Assembly (NCBI GenBank): GCA_014843695.1
Contig: CM026393.1
Coordinates: 8,187,449 to 8,251,448, forward strand
DNA length: 64,000 nucleotides
Source: Archivesica marissinica
Taxonomy: Eukaryota > Mollusca > Bivalvia > Venerida > Vesicomyidae
Direction: 5' to 3'
The notes beneath the pieces were generated by a model. That model ran no database searches. It was not told the origin of the DNA and saw only the letters and a program-made list of their open reading frames with translations. Position numbers and translations under genes: made by a program. Below, one piece after another: positions 1 through 10,728 of the stretch (the first letter of the stretch is position 1; each line of letters opens with the position of its first letter).

Positions 1-350
1 AATGATTGTATGCCCGGGGGCCGAGAAAAAGGCAAGAACACCACAGAATCACTCTCATCTTCAACCTCATCCACGACTTACTGATACAGATGTTCATGTG
101 CGATCAAGGTCCACAACCTCCCACGTGTAACCATTCCAGTGAATCATCGGTTGCTTCAGCTTTGTCAGTTGTATCACCACATCCTTTCGCATGACCGGTG
201 ATAAGGGGAAGACGCTTTTCACGCATTGGCTGATGATAAGAGAGCCAAGAAGAACCCCTGCAACATCATCATCGCCGAGGGAGAGCTGAAGCTGGAATCC
301 ATCCTCGACAACCCTTTTTGTAGAATGAAAGATTACAGGTGTTCAATTCA
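1..350 (+). pseudogene. Gene-fragment unit, extra direct copy
   Basis: This is a near-identical direct copy of the segment that starts at 12466, with only scattered single-base differences. A codon-like stretch reads ADDKRAKKNPCNIIIAEGEL and then KLESILDNPF around 226-325. It is preceded by MTGDKGKTLF in another frame, so a frameshift near 225 breaks the reading frame. I do not recognise the protein family. The segment runs directly into the 25-bp array. It is a third copy of a unit that also occurs in each arm of the inverted duplication, in the same orientation as the left-arm copy. Confidence 0.55.
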
Positions 351-618
351 ATGCGTGACACCCACACGCAATTCAATGTTTGACACCCACACGCAATTCA
401 ATGTTTGACACCCACACGCAATTCAATGCGTGACACCAACACGTAATTCAATGCGTGACACCCACACACAATTCAATGCGTGACACCCACACGCAATTCA
501 ATGCGTGACACCCACACGCAATTCGATGCGTGACACCAACACGCAATTCAATGATTGACACCCACACGCAATTCGATGAGTGACACCCACACGCAATTCA
601 ATGTTTGACACCCACACG
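351..618 (+). repeat. 25-bp tandem array, contig A copy
   Basis: About ten units contain the hairpin-capable core TGCGTGACACCCACACGCA followed by ATTCAA. Variants include GTTTGACACCC in place of GCGTGACACCC. The contig ends inside this array, so its true length is unknown. Confidence 0.95.
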
Positions 619-1618
619 NNNNNNNNNNNNNNNNNNNNNNNNNNNNNNNNNNNNNNNNNNNNNNNNNNNNNNNNNNNNNNNNNNNNNNNNNNNNNNNNNN
701 NNNNNNNNNNNNNNNNNNNNNNNNNNNNNNNNNNNNNNNNNNNNNNNNNNNNNNNNNNNNNNNNNNNNNNNNNNNNNNNNNNNNNNNNNNNNNNNNNNNN
801 NNNNNNNNNNNNNNNNNNNNNNNNNNNNNNNNNNNNNNNNNNNNNNNNNNNNNNNNNNNNNNNNNNNNNNNNNNNNNNNNNNNNNNNNNNNNNNNNNNNN
901 NNNNNNNNNNNNNNNNNNNNNNNNNNNNNNNNNNNNNNNNNNNNNNNNNNNNNNNNNNNNNNNNNNNNNNNNNNNNNNNNNNNNNNNNNNNNNNNNNNNN
1001 NNNNNNNNNNNNNNNNNNNNNNNNNNNNNNNNNNNNNNNNNNNNNNNNNNNNNNNNNNNNNNNNNNNNNNNNNNNNNNNNNNNNNNNNNNNNNNNNNNNN
1101 NNNNNNNNNNNNNNNNNNNNNNNNNNNNNNNNNNNNNNNNNNNNNNNNNNNNNNNNNNNNNNNNNNNNNNNNNNNNNNNNNNNNNNNNNNNNNNNNNNNN
1201 NNNNNNNNNNNNNNNNNNNNNNNNNNNNNNNNNNNNNNNNNNNNNNNNNNNNNNNNNNNNNNNNNNNNNNNNNNNNNNNNNNNNNNNNNNNNNNNNNNNN
1301 NNNNNNNNNNNNNNNNNNNNNNNNNNNNNNNNNNNNNNNNNNNNNNNNNNNNNNNNNNNNNNNNNNNNNNNNNNNNNNNNNNNNNNNNNNNNNNNNNNNN
1401 NNNNNNNNNNNNNNNNNNNNNNNNNNNNNNNNNNNNNNNNNNNNNNNNNNNNNNNNNNNNNNNNNNNNNNNNNNNNNNNNNNNNNNNNNNNNNNNNNNNN
1501 NNNNNNNNNNNNNNNNNNNNNNNNNNNNNNNNNNNNNNNNNNNNNNNNNNNNNNNNNNNNNNNNNNNNNNNNNNNNNNNNNNNNNNNNNNNNNNNNNNNN
1601 NNNNNNNNNNNNNNNNNN
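619..1618. other. Assembly gap, 1000 N
   Basis: The run is exactly 1000 N, which is typical of a fixed-size scaffold gap. Sequence to the left ends in a tandem array and sequence to the right starts inside a LINE ORF. Linkage across it rests on scaffolding only. Confidence 1.
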
Positions 1619-3950
1619 TTGTTTCAGACAGTTATAAAAATCTCGCAGTTTTGGTTCAAGATTTAGATGCAAGGTCAGTTCTTTATTGTTGCTAAAATAT
1701 ATGCCAAGAGTCTTTGTTTTTTCAGATGTCCATAAAAAGTATTTCTGGTTGCAGTAAGATGTGTTTGTATTTCGTAATGATCCAATTCTTAGTATTACAG
1801 ATTTTGATACATTTAGTTTTAGACCACTTATGATTCCAAATTCAGTAATTACATCTATTAAATGTTCAAATGATCTTTTTTCCCCATTTAATATGTAGGA
1901 TGCATCGTCAGCAAATAATGTTTGTTTTATTTCTTTATTATGTATGGTGATTCCTTTTATCAATAGTGATTTGATATGACAATAGTTCCATACATATGAT
2001 AAATAGATACGATGATAATGGACAGCCTTGTCGTACGCCTCTTTGTATAGGTAAAGATTCTGTTAAATAACCATTGCTAATGATTAGACTATTTATATTT
2101 TTATAAAACAGTTTTATCCAAGAAATGATGGGGTCACCAAAATTAAAATGATTTAGACATTTGTAGAGAAAATTATGGTTTAGGCTATCAAAGGCTTTTT
2201 CGTAGTCTGAAAAGAATATTAGGCCTGGAAGGTTGTGTTCGTTGATGTAGTCTATTGTTTCAAATATTAATCGTACATTCTCACCAATATATCGGTCCTT
2301 CATAAATCCAGTTTGATTGGTACTTATTATATGGGGTAATACATTTTTTATCCGATTCGCAATAGCTTTTGTTGCAATCTTATAGTCAATGTTGAGTAAA
2401 CTTATAGGCCGCCAGTTTGATAATATGTCTAATTGTTTACCAGGCTTGGGTAATAGCGTAATAATTCCTTGTTTCTGGAGATCTGTTAGTTCACCATTAG
2501 AGTATGAATAGTTTATCGATTTCAAATAGTGTACTTTAATATCTTGCCAAAACGTTTTATAGATCTCACTTGTCAGACCGTCTGAGCCGGGGCTTTTTTT
2601 GTTTTTCATATACAGAGATTGCCAGCATTCGTATTCGGTTAACAACCCATTACATTGTGTTGACTGTTCAGGTGTAAGTTTTGTGATAGGCCCGGAGAAA
2701 AAATCTATATTGGGGCATCCGGCCTCTTGTATTTTGTATAGGGTTTTGTAGAACTTAACTAGTTCGTTTAAGATTTCTGATTGATTAATTATTTCTTTGC
2801 CCTCCGAAGTTAATTTATGTATGTTTTTCTTTTCAGCATGTCGCTTTTCTAAATTAGCGAAATATTTTGTGTTTTTTTCAGAACCTTCAACATGTATTGC
2901 TTTCGCTCTTAAGATTAAACCATTTACTTGTCTTTCGTATATTTCGCTCAACTCTTGCTGTTTGTTTCTCAAATCAGAATTATTTTGGTTGTTTTTGTTA
3001 TCTGAGTTTATTAAAGTATTTTCAAGGGTAGTTATGTCTTTTATTAGCTCTATTTCCCTTTGGGCATTTGCCTTTTTTTTTAAACGAAGAATATTTTATA
3101 GTAGCACTTCTTATGCTCCCTTTTATTAGTTCCCAAAGAGTATTTGGATTGGCATTTGTATTAAGATTGACTATGTTATTAATACATTCTTTTATTGTAA
3201 GTTGGTAGTTGTCGTCATATAGAATACTGTTATTAAGTTTAAAATAACCAGGACCCCTTGGCTGGCTACAACAAATTATTTTAAACGTCACTAGAGAATG
3301 ATCTGTTTTAAATGCGGGCTGAATTTCGCAATTTGTTATTAAGTTATTGAGGTGTTGGCTGACAAGGAAATAGTCAAGTCTGCTAAAGATGGGTGGGTTT
3401 GTATTTGAATGCCATGTGTATTGTAGTTTTGCTGGGTTGTTTTGTCTCCATACGTCTATCAAATTAAACTGATTTATAATATTATACAATTTATTCCTGC
3501 AGTTAACATGTGTAAGTTTTTGGCCGTTTTTCTTATCAATATCAACATCTAAGACAGTGTTGAAGTCTCCGCCTATTACAAAAAAATTATCATCATTCTC
3601 ACGCATATATGTTTCAAGAGTGGAGAAGAAGTTACTATCATCAGTATTAGGTCCATATATATTTACGAGAGTGATTTCTTGTTCATTTACTATTATATCT
3701 AGGGATATTATGCGCCCTTTGACAATTTCAGTAAAATGTGAAGCCTTATACGATCTATTCATGTTTAAAAGAATGGCCACTCCGGCACTATTTGAATTTA
3801 TTCCACTGAAAAAGGCTTCACCATTCCAGTCAGATTTCCATTGAATTGTCGAATGTTGTATCTTTTTAGTTTCAACCATTCAAAGACTTCAAGGCGCTTT
3901 TTATCATTTCCAATGCCCCGTACGTTAGTAGAACATGTTATAGACTCCAT
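1619..3950 (-). pseudogene. LINE ORF2 remnant (endonuclease and reverse transcriptase)
   Basis: This is a decayed second ORF of an L1-superfamily (L1/Tx1-like) non-LTR retrotransposon, which would nick target DNA and reverse-transcribe its RNA. The ATG at 3950 opens MESITCSTNVRGIG, the usual start of an AP-type endonuclease. The frame shifts near 3860, and the expected catalytic Gln-Glu block seems to be deleted. Endonuclease motifs then follow in 3879-3022: GGDFNTVLD, SRLDYFLVS and TDHSLVTF. A second frameshift lies at the poly-T tract near 3080. The RT runs through 2972-1938 with NWRPISLLNIDYK, DYEKAFDSLNH and GVRQGCPLSSYLF. A third frameshift near 1965 precedes FADD, the catalytic box with F for Y. 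The 3' part is lost in the N gap. With at least three frameshifts the element is dead. Family level is secure; clade is inferred. Confidence 0.9.
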
Positions 3951-4214
3951 TGGCAAATTCTATGAATACATAAACAGAAGACTAAGCAGAAACGATCGTG
4001 ATATGTAGCCATTTGTATTGTCGTAATGATATTTTTAAGAGGTCATTGGGTTTTTAGAGTATTAATATTCATTTGGGTTATAACATTTCTATATTTTGTA
4101 TGGTGACGAGAGATATGGGATTTTCTTACTGCATTTATCAAAATGGAAACTGAATTTATATATACGTAATACGTATATACAATACGTTAGACCAGAATAA
4201 AAAAAGAAATAAAA

Positions 4215-4858
4215 GTGCGCACGCACGCACGCACACAGGTACGCATGCATGCATGCATACATATACACAAAAACATGCACAAACACGCACGCACGCACGC
4301 ACACACACACACACATATATACATACACATATATACGCATACACAAACCATGCATATGCATGCACCCATCCATTTATACACACATACACGTACATACATA
4401 TATATATGCATATACACACACACTTACATACACATGCATACATATATATACATACATATACACATGTATACATATACACAAAATCATGCACATACATGCA
4501 CACATACATACACAAACACATATACACATATACATACATATGCATACATATACATACAGAACATGCATATACACATGTATACGCACACACAAATCCATGC
4601 ATATGCATGCACACATCCATACACACACATACATGCACATACATACACATATACATACACATGCATACATATATATATACATACATATATATACACATGC
4701 ATACATATATACACAAATCCATGCATACACACACACACATGCGTGCGCACACACACATCGCATACATGTATATACCCGCACACAGGTATGTGCATGTGCC
4801 AACACATACACACATGTATATCTACACATGCATGTAAACACATATTCATACACAAAAT
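4215..4858. repeat. CA/ACAT/ATAC-rich microsatellite block
   Basis: About 640 bp of interrupted purine-pyrimidine alternation (CACACA, ACATAC, ATATAC, GCATGCATGC). Open frames on both strands here translate to His/Thr/Tyr-rich or Cys/Val/Tyr-rich low-complexity peptides and are not genes. It lies between the LINE ORF1 and ORF2 remnants. The alternating CA/TG and GC steps are of the kind that can form Z-DNA; that is inference. Confidence 0.9.
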
Positions 4859-5836
4859 GCACCACTTTTTATTGTATGAACATGTTCTTGTGCAACCGCC
4901 AAAGCTGTATTACTGTTCAAACTGACCGTCATAATTTCCCAAACGTAGTTATCATACAATTGTATTTGTTACAAAATCAGTATTACATGTTTTATTAAAG
5001 ATATTGGCATATTAAACGGGATAATCGTTTACACTCTAGTTACTTGTTTTGAACAATAATACAACTTTAACTAACAAATTCAATGCCGTGTGATGGAGAT
5101 CTACACTATTTCTGTTCTTATTTCATCTATTGAAAGACATAATCTAAGGCAAAAATGCAATAATAGACTTCAGACATTCATACCTTGGCAAATTTGAGTA
5201 GTTGTTGAGAATACATCATAACGATTTACCTTGGTTTGCGTGTGTGATAAATGTGTAAATGCATGTAGATAAACCTTTTTTATTATATATATTCATATTT
5301 GGAGATGGTATCCCTATATTGTCCATCTTGTGTCAAAAAAACGAAAGTGCACAAGGTCGGCAATAGGATCTTAACTCAAATCGTTGTATGTATGCTTACA
5401 ATGCTACCCAATAGATGGTTATCAATCTTGGGTTGAGAATTGCGAGAGGCCAAGGTCGACAATGGGTTTCAGCATACCAAATGATATATACATGTATACA
5501 CATTTATCATAAACGTACATATCTTATATACAAACATGTATGCTCATGACAAATTCAAACTCAAAGATTGTTTAGGTACAGATGAGTTGTGGTTCCTAGC
5601 ATACATTTTACTTTTAAAAGTATACTTTAAGATTGCTGAAAGAGATGTCTGTAAAATTATGTAGACACTATTTTAATATAAATATTGTTAACACTTTTAT
5701 ATGCTAAACTATTTGTTATGTAATGCATGTAGATATAGATATCACCAGTGAACACATAACCTATCCTTTGGTGATCTCAATAGCATGAATTAAATCAATC
5801 ATCCCTGTATGACAATATAGTTAAAGGTACTGTCAC
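4859..5836. other. AT-rich sequence between LINE ORF1 and ORF2
   Basis: I see no gene or tandem array. A typical L1/Tx1 inter-ORF spacer is much shorter. The stretch, together with the microsatellite block, therefore either represents an insertion into one LINE or means the two ORFs come from different elements. Confidence 0.5.
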
Positions 5837-6882
5837 TTATGAGTCAACTCTTGAGATACTTTGCCGGCTTGTTCTTTGTGCTGGTTCTGGCCAAGGCATA
5901 TCTAGCCAGTGGTTGAATTCTTGGCACTGTACACGATGTATTGTTCCCATTTTGTTCTTGTAAAGTAGGCTTCCATTTTTGAACCAACTATATTCAATTT
6001 CATCAGGCATTTTGTATTTTATGGACATAAGTACTTGATAGTTCAATTTGGTCAGGTCTTCGGTCACGCATACAGGTTTTGGTAGTGATTTTTTCCTGGC
6101 TAAAAGTTTCAATTTCGTAAGGCGTGATTGGAATTTTACAATGATCGGCCTGGGTTTGATGCTCTTCCTACCTAGGCGGTGGCAAGCGTCGATATCTCCA
6201 GCTGTTAGACTAAGGCCCGGCAAATGTTTGTTTAATACATTAACTACTGTCTGTATGGTTTTCTCTGGACTCTCGTATGTATCGTCAGTGACTATTTTGT
6301 GTGGGGATTTCTCGGTCTCGTTTGCTTCTGGCCATTGTATGTTTTCTGATATGCCTTAAATCCTGACATTGTTTACTCTGCTGTATTGTTCTATATCATT
6401 TATAACCCATGTCGATTTTTCTTCATTTAATCTTAGTTCTGTTTTTAATTTGTCGTTCTCTTCTGTTTGGTCTTCAATTATTTTATTTAATGTTTCTACT
6501 TTCTTCTTTAATTCATCATTTTCCATGTCTTTTTCAAATACTTTAGCTTCTATTAGGTCTACTTTATGCTCTATTGATTTCAAGAGCTCTTCTTTCATTT
6601 GTTGTATGATTTCTTTAATAATGTGTCGTAGGTTGCCATCATCTTTTGTCATAACGTTTGAAAGTTTCATGTTGATTTGTTTTATTTCAGATTTTATTTC
6701 ATTTATTGATACGCTATCGACTGGTTCGTCTTGCGGCCTCAGTTTTGCATTTCCGGATTTATTTAATTTTCTAGTGTTTTAGCATTTTTGGCAGGCGGTG
6801 TAGCTACGTTAGATTCTGTTTCCGGGGTGCTGCCCGTGCTGCTTAATTCACTTCTGTTTCTCTTTTTATTCTGGTTCTCCAT
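5837..6882 (-). pseudogene. LINE ORF1 remnant (coiled coil plus RNA-binding domain)
   Basis: This is a decayed ORF1 of an L1-like LINE; intact relatives form RNA-binding ribonucleoprotein trimers. The ATG at 6882 opens the basic, low-complexity stretch MENQNKKRNRSELSSTGS. The frame is lost by a single-base shift near 6775. The frame resumes with a long coiled coil (repeated Lys/Glu/Leu heptads around 6640-6400) and the RRM-entry motif YSRVNNVRI. A premature TAA follows at 6356-6358, and the same frame then continues with GISENIQWPEANETEK. Further on come IDACHRLGRK and KPRPIIVKF, typical of the L1 ORF1 RRM and C-terminal domain. The stop is at 5837. Imperfect direct repeats (TTAAAG-TAC) flank it near 5820 and 6930. 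It may belong with the ORF2 at 1619-3950 or be a separate half-LINE. Confidence 0.85.
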
Positions 6883-7261
6883 TTTCGCTATTCATACAAT
6901 TTCTCTTTCCACAGAATGTTATATTAGTTAAAGTACCTTTAATCTTCAAACTGGTCAGCTAGCAGTTTAATACTAGGTCATTTTCTGTGTCTAAGTATAT
7001 AACAATGTCCCAATACTATCTCACAATGGCGTAACCCATTATTGACCTCACTCAGAAATGTTTACATGTAGAAGAAAGTTATAAGAACAGTTTTCATAAT
7101 GTTTTGAGAAAAATGGTATATACCGTATTTATTTTCCGTTTTAGTCCAGTTTTTATTTCAGAAATATTCCTCTAAAAACACAAAAACTATCACTTTTTCA
7201 GAGCCAATATTTGTATGCATCCATTGAATCAAGGGAGAACACCTGATCTGAATCGAGACCA
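6883..7261. other. Unannotated AT-rich segment
   Basis: Possible LINE 5' UTR near ORF1, then unique-looking sequence up to the candidate exon. No ORF or array is supported. Confidence 0.4.
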
Positions 7262-7729
7262 GCAGCATTGGTAGGTAGGAATGCGACTCCAGATGATAAA
7301 CCAGAAGACCAACACCTCTCACTTGGCTCATTCGATAATAGTGGTTACGATTCAGCAGATTTATTTGACATAGATCTTAAATCAACATATACGCCAATGT
7401 CACCAGACCTAAACCAGACTGATGATGCTAAAACTGCATTGGACCACAGTGAAGACCCACTGAATACGAGTGACATAGTAGGCCCAGTAAATAGCGGTGG
7501 AGCAGTAGATCAAGTGAATAAGGGTATTGCAGCTGTTGGCAAGATCCTCAACAGTGAAGTTGATAGTCATTGCTCAGAAAGAAATACAGATACTAATGTA
7601 ATGGCAACTGCTGGGGCATCAGACAGTCGTGATACAGGACTAAATAGTCACATTCAAGCATCCAAAGAAGATCAGGACAAAGTCGATTCAGGCAAATGTT
7701 CTGAACACGAGATAATTCATACTAGACTT
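7262..7729 (+). CDS. Candidate coding exon, Asp/Ser-rich protein fragment
   Basis: The frame is open after an in-frame TGA at 7244 and reads to a stop at 7787-7789. It encodes an acidic, Ser/Asp/Asn-rich hydrophilic stretch (for example LGSFDNSGYDSADLFDIDLK) of non-repetitive composition, unlike the translated arrays nearby. No in-frame ATG precedes it, so it would be an internal exon. The sequence CAGCAG just before it offers an AG acceptor near 7261-7264. CTTG followed by GTAATA at 7730 offers a donor, which would end the exon before the less protein-like tail. I recognise no domain. It could be a real exon of an interrupted host gene or a chance open frame. Confidence 0.35.
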
Positions 7730-7883
7730 GGTAATATGTGCTATTTTATGCTAAAGTCTATTGTAAACAGTGATTTGGCATTCATATGATATTAATCACT
7801 GTCATTAGAATTAGTATGGAGAACCCATGTCTGCCGACTGTTCCACCCAATAATGTTGCTCAATAATGATCAATAGGTGATCG

Positions 7884-8129
7884 TGTCTTAACCCATTTGA
7901 TTCTGAATACCATTCAAACAGTACTTGCAAAGAACATAGAGCCAGATCAGCCGCCATGGAACGTGCCGTCTGATCAGGCTCTATGCTGTTTGCTATTCAG
8001 ATGATCTTGCTAAGACACTTGGCTATGTAGCAAACAATATAGATCCTGATAGACGCTGCGGCTGATCTGGATCTATGTTGTTTGCAAAAGCCTCTAAATG
8101 TATCCAGAATGAAATGGGTTGATTGAGAC
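7884..8129. mobile_element. Foldback (hairpin) element, MITE-like
   Basis: The two ends are inverted copies: GTCTTAACCCATTTGATTCTG at the left and a matching stretch ending in GAAATGGGTTGATTGAGAC at the right. Inside, CATAGAGCCAGATCAGCCGC pairs with GCGGCTGATCTGGATCTATG, so most of the element could fold into one long hairpin. It has no coding capacity. Confidence 0.75.
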
Positions 8130-8139
8130 GATTTTTCCA

Positions 8140-8200
8140 CCAATATAGAATATATATCTATATATTTCTATCTATCTATCTATCTTCCTCTAATGTCAAT
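8140..8200. repeat. Short TATC microsatellite
   Basis: A few TCTA/TATC tetranucleotide units follow the foldback element. Confidence 0.7.
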
Positions 8201-8242
8201 AGTCTGAAGTTCTATATGTTTCAGCTCTCTAGCGTCTGGAAC

Positions 8243-9717
8243 TCGCTATAAAGTATGTATGATGCTTATCCTATATATGTGAGCTATAAAGTATGTATGA
8301 TACTTATTCTATATATGTGAGCTGTAAAGTATGTATGGTACTTATTCTATATATGTGAGCTATAAAGTATGTATGATACTTATTCTATATATGTGAGCTA
8401 TAAAGTACGTATGATACTTATTCTATATATGTGAGCTATAAAGTATGTATGAACTATTCTATATATGTGAGCTATAAAGTATGTATGATACTTATTCTAT
8501 ATATGTGAGCTGTAAAATATGTATGGTACTTATTCTATATATGTGAGCTATAAAGTATGTATGATCTTATCCTATATATGTGAGCTATGTATGATACTTA
8601 TTCTATATATGTGAGCTATAAAGTATGTATGATACTTATTCTATATATGTGAGCTATAAAGTATGTATGATACTTATTCTATATATGTGAGCTATAAAGT
8701 ATGTATGATACTTATCCTATATATGTGAGCTATAAAGTACGTATGATACTTATCCTATATATGTGAGCTATGTATGATACTTATTCTATATATGTGAGCT
8801 ATAAAGTATGTATGATACTTATTCTATATATGTGAGCTATAAAGTATGTATGATACTTATTCTATATATGTGAGCTATAAAGTACGTATGATACTTATCC
8901 TATATATGTGAGCTATAAAGTATGTATGATACTTATTCTATATATGTGAGCTATAAAGTATGTATGGTACTTATTCTATATATGTGAGCTATAAAGTATG
9001 TATGATACTTATCCTATATATGTGAGCTATAAAGTATGTATGATACTTATTCTATATATGTGAGCTATAAAGTATGTATGATACTTATTCTATATATGTG
9101 AGCTATAAAGTATGTATGATACTTATTCTATATATGTGAGCTATAAAGTATGTATGATACTTATTCTATATATGTGAGCTATAAAGTATGTATGGTACTT
9201 ATTCTATATATGTGAGCTATAAAGTATGTATGATACTTATTCTATATATGTGAGCTATAAAGTATGTATGGTATTTATCCAATATATGTGAGCTATAAAG
9301 TATGTATGGTACTTATTCTATATATGTGAGCTATAAAGTATGTATGGTATTTATCCAATATATGTGAGCTATAAAGTATGTATGGTACTTATTCTATACA
9401 TGTGAGCTATAAAGTACGTATGATACTTATTCTATAGATGTGAGCTATAAAGTACGTATGATACTTATTCTATATATGTGAGCTATAAAGTATGTATGGT
9501 ACTTATTCTATATATGTGAGCTATAAAGTATGTATTGTACTTATCCTATGTATGTGAGCTATAAAGTATGTATGGTACTTATCCTATGTATGTGAGCTAT
9601 AAAGTATGTATGGTACTTATCCTATGTATGTGAGCTATAAAGTATGTATGGTACTTATCCTATGTATGTGAGCTATAAAGTACGTATGGTACTTATTCAA
9701 TACATGTGAGCTGTAAC
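8243..9717 (+). repeat. 38-bp tandem array
   Basis: About 39 units contain GAGCTATAAAGTATGTATGA then TACTTATTCTATATATGT. Variants are A/G in TATGATAC versus TATGGTAC, and TTATTC versus TTATCC. A few units are internally shortened. The array lies outside the inverted duplication and has no partner in the right half. Confidence 0.97.
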
Positions 9718-10039
9718 TCACCGCCTCAGCCTTCGGTTCTGAATACAATGTTCCAACTATAAAGCCATTCGCATGTTGCCAGCCCTGGCTATCGTCGATG
9801 AAACCTCTATGTCGATGCACATGCTGGTCATATTAGCTCGAAGTCTGGTCTAACTATTCGAAGACGGAACTCTATTCCAACTATACGTATGTGTGTTCAA
9901 ACATACGCCAACCGATCCTGTAGGTACTACCATGCATGCCCTTAGTGTATTCCAACATTAGACAAATAATATCTATAATCCAATAAATCCATATATCTGA
10001 TATGTATGACATTTGTATTATATAAAGGTAAAGTGTTTG
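9718..10039. other. Spacer without recognised features
   Basis: Unique-looking sequence between the 38-bp array and a SINE cluster. No convincing ORF or structural repeat is seen. Confidence 0.5.
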
Positions 10040-10291
10040 TTTATTATAGTGTCACCCCTATTTAATGGGCCAGCCATGTCTGACTTATGAGACACCTCTT
10101 TTTATGAACATCAGTACTTCCCGAATCCTATGCTTATATGCCAGGTGCCAGGCTGGTAGGCAATCGGTAACCATTATTTAACTAGCTGGCGGCTCCCCAA
10201 CCGGCCATATAAGAACGAACCCCTGACTAGATTCAAACCTTCGACCTCCTGCTCCGTAGGCAGACTCCTTAACTACTAGGCAACGGAGACA
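10040..10291 (-). mobile_element. tRNA-derived SINE, diverged
   Basis: On the minus strand the right end reads TTGCCTAGTAGTTAAGGAG (A-box-like), then GAAGGTTTGAATC (B-box-like), the internal promoter layout of a tRNA-derived SINE. The body runs left toward about 10040 and is not shared with the other SINE families here. Confidence 0.6.
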
Positions 10292-10345
10292 GTTATATAT
10301 ATATTGTGCCTGTATGTTTATATATTGTCCCATTCAAATTACTCC

Positions 10346-10607
10346 TGTCCGCCTCCGTGGTCGAGTGGTTACGGTCGCTGACTTGTATACCACTGTAACC
10401 TATCATCACTGATGGTCATGGGTTCGAGCCCCGCTCAGGCCGTGTCTTATTTATATGAAAAAGTTGGCAGTTTCTTACGGAGGTTGGTGCACCCAAGTAC
10501 TGGTTAACCGCTGGAGCCTGCCCAGGAAAGGTGTTGTTAGGTAAAATGCCCGCCGGCGATATAGCCCAAAAATGGTGCTGATGCAGGCGTAAAACTCGAA
10601 ATATAAC
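10346..10607 (+). mobile_element. tRNA-headed SINE, family 1, full-length type
   Basis: The head has the A box TGGTCGAGTGG and the B box GGGTTCGAGCCCC. The tail is GATGCAGGCGTAAAACTCG followed by AAATATAACAT. Compared with the copies at 18385 and 57109 it keeps an additional internal segment between GGTTA and GATGCAGG, so those copies carry a deletion. Confidence 0.8.
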
Positions 10608-10647
10608 ATGTTACTACTGCAAGGACACCGCCAATACTGTGTGTTTT

Positions 10648-10725
10648 ACATTTATTTATCGTAGCTATGATGAGTGCAATGATGCAGACAGAGACCTATT
10701 CCTTTGGTTGCATACACAGTGTAAA
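10648..10725 (-). mobile_element. SINE family 2 tail fragment at array border
   Basis: TTATTTATCGT, then after an internal deletion GCAATGATGCAGACAGAGAC, matches the tail of the SINE at 49661-49934. It ends directly before the 21-bp array. Confidence 0.6.
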
Positions 10726-10728
10726 GCA

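Noticed and set aside
548..1963. ORFs spanning the N gap at 619-1618
   Set aside because: Most residues are undefined; only the LINE part right of 1619 is real sequence evidence.
4089..4925. Overlapping ORFs of 80 to 250 codons on both strands
   Set aside because: They are translations of CA/ACAT microsatellite DNA.
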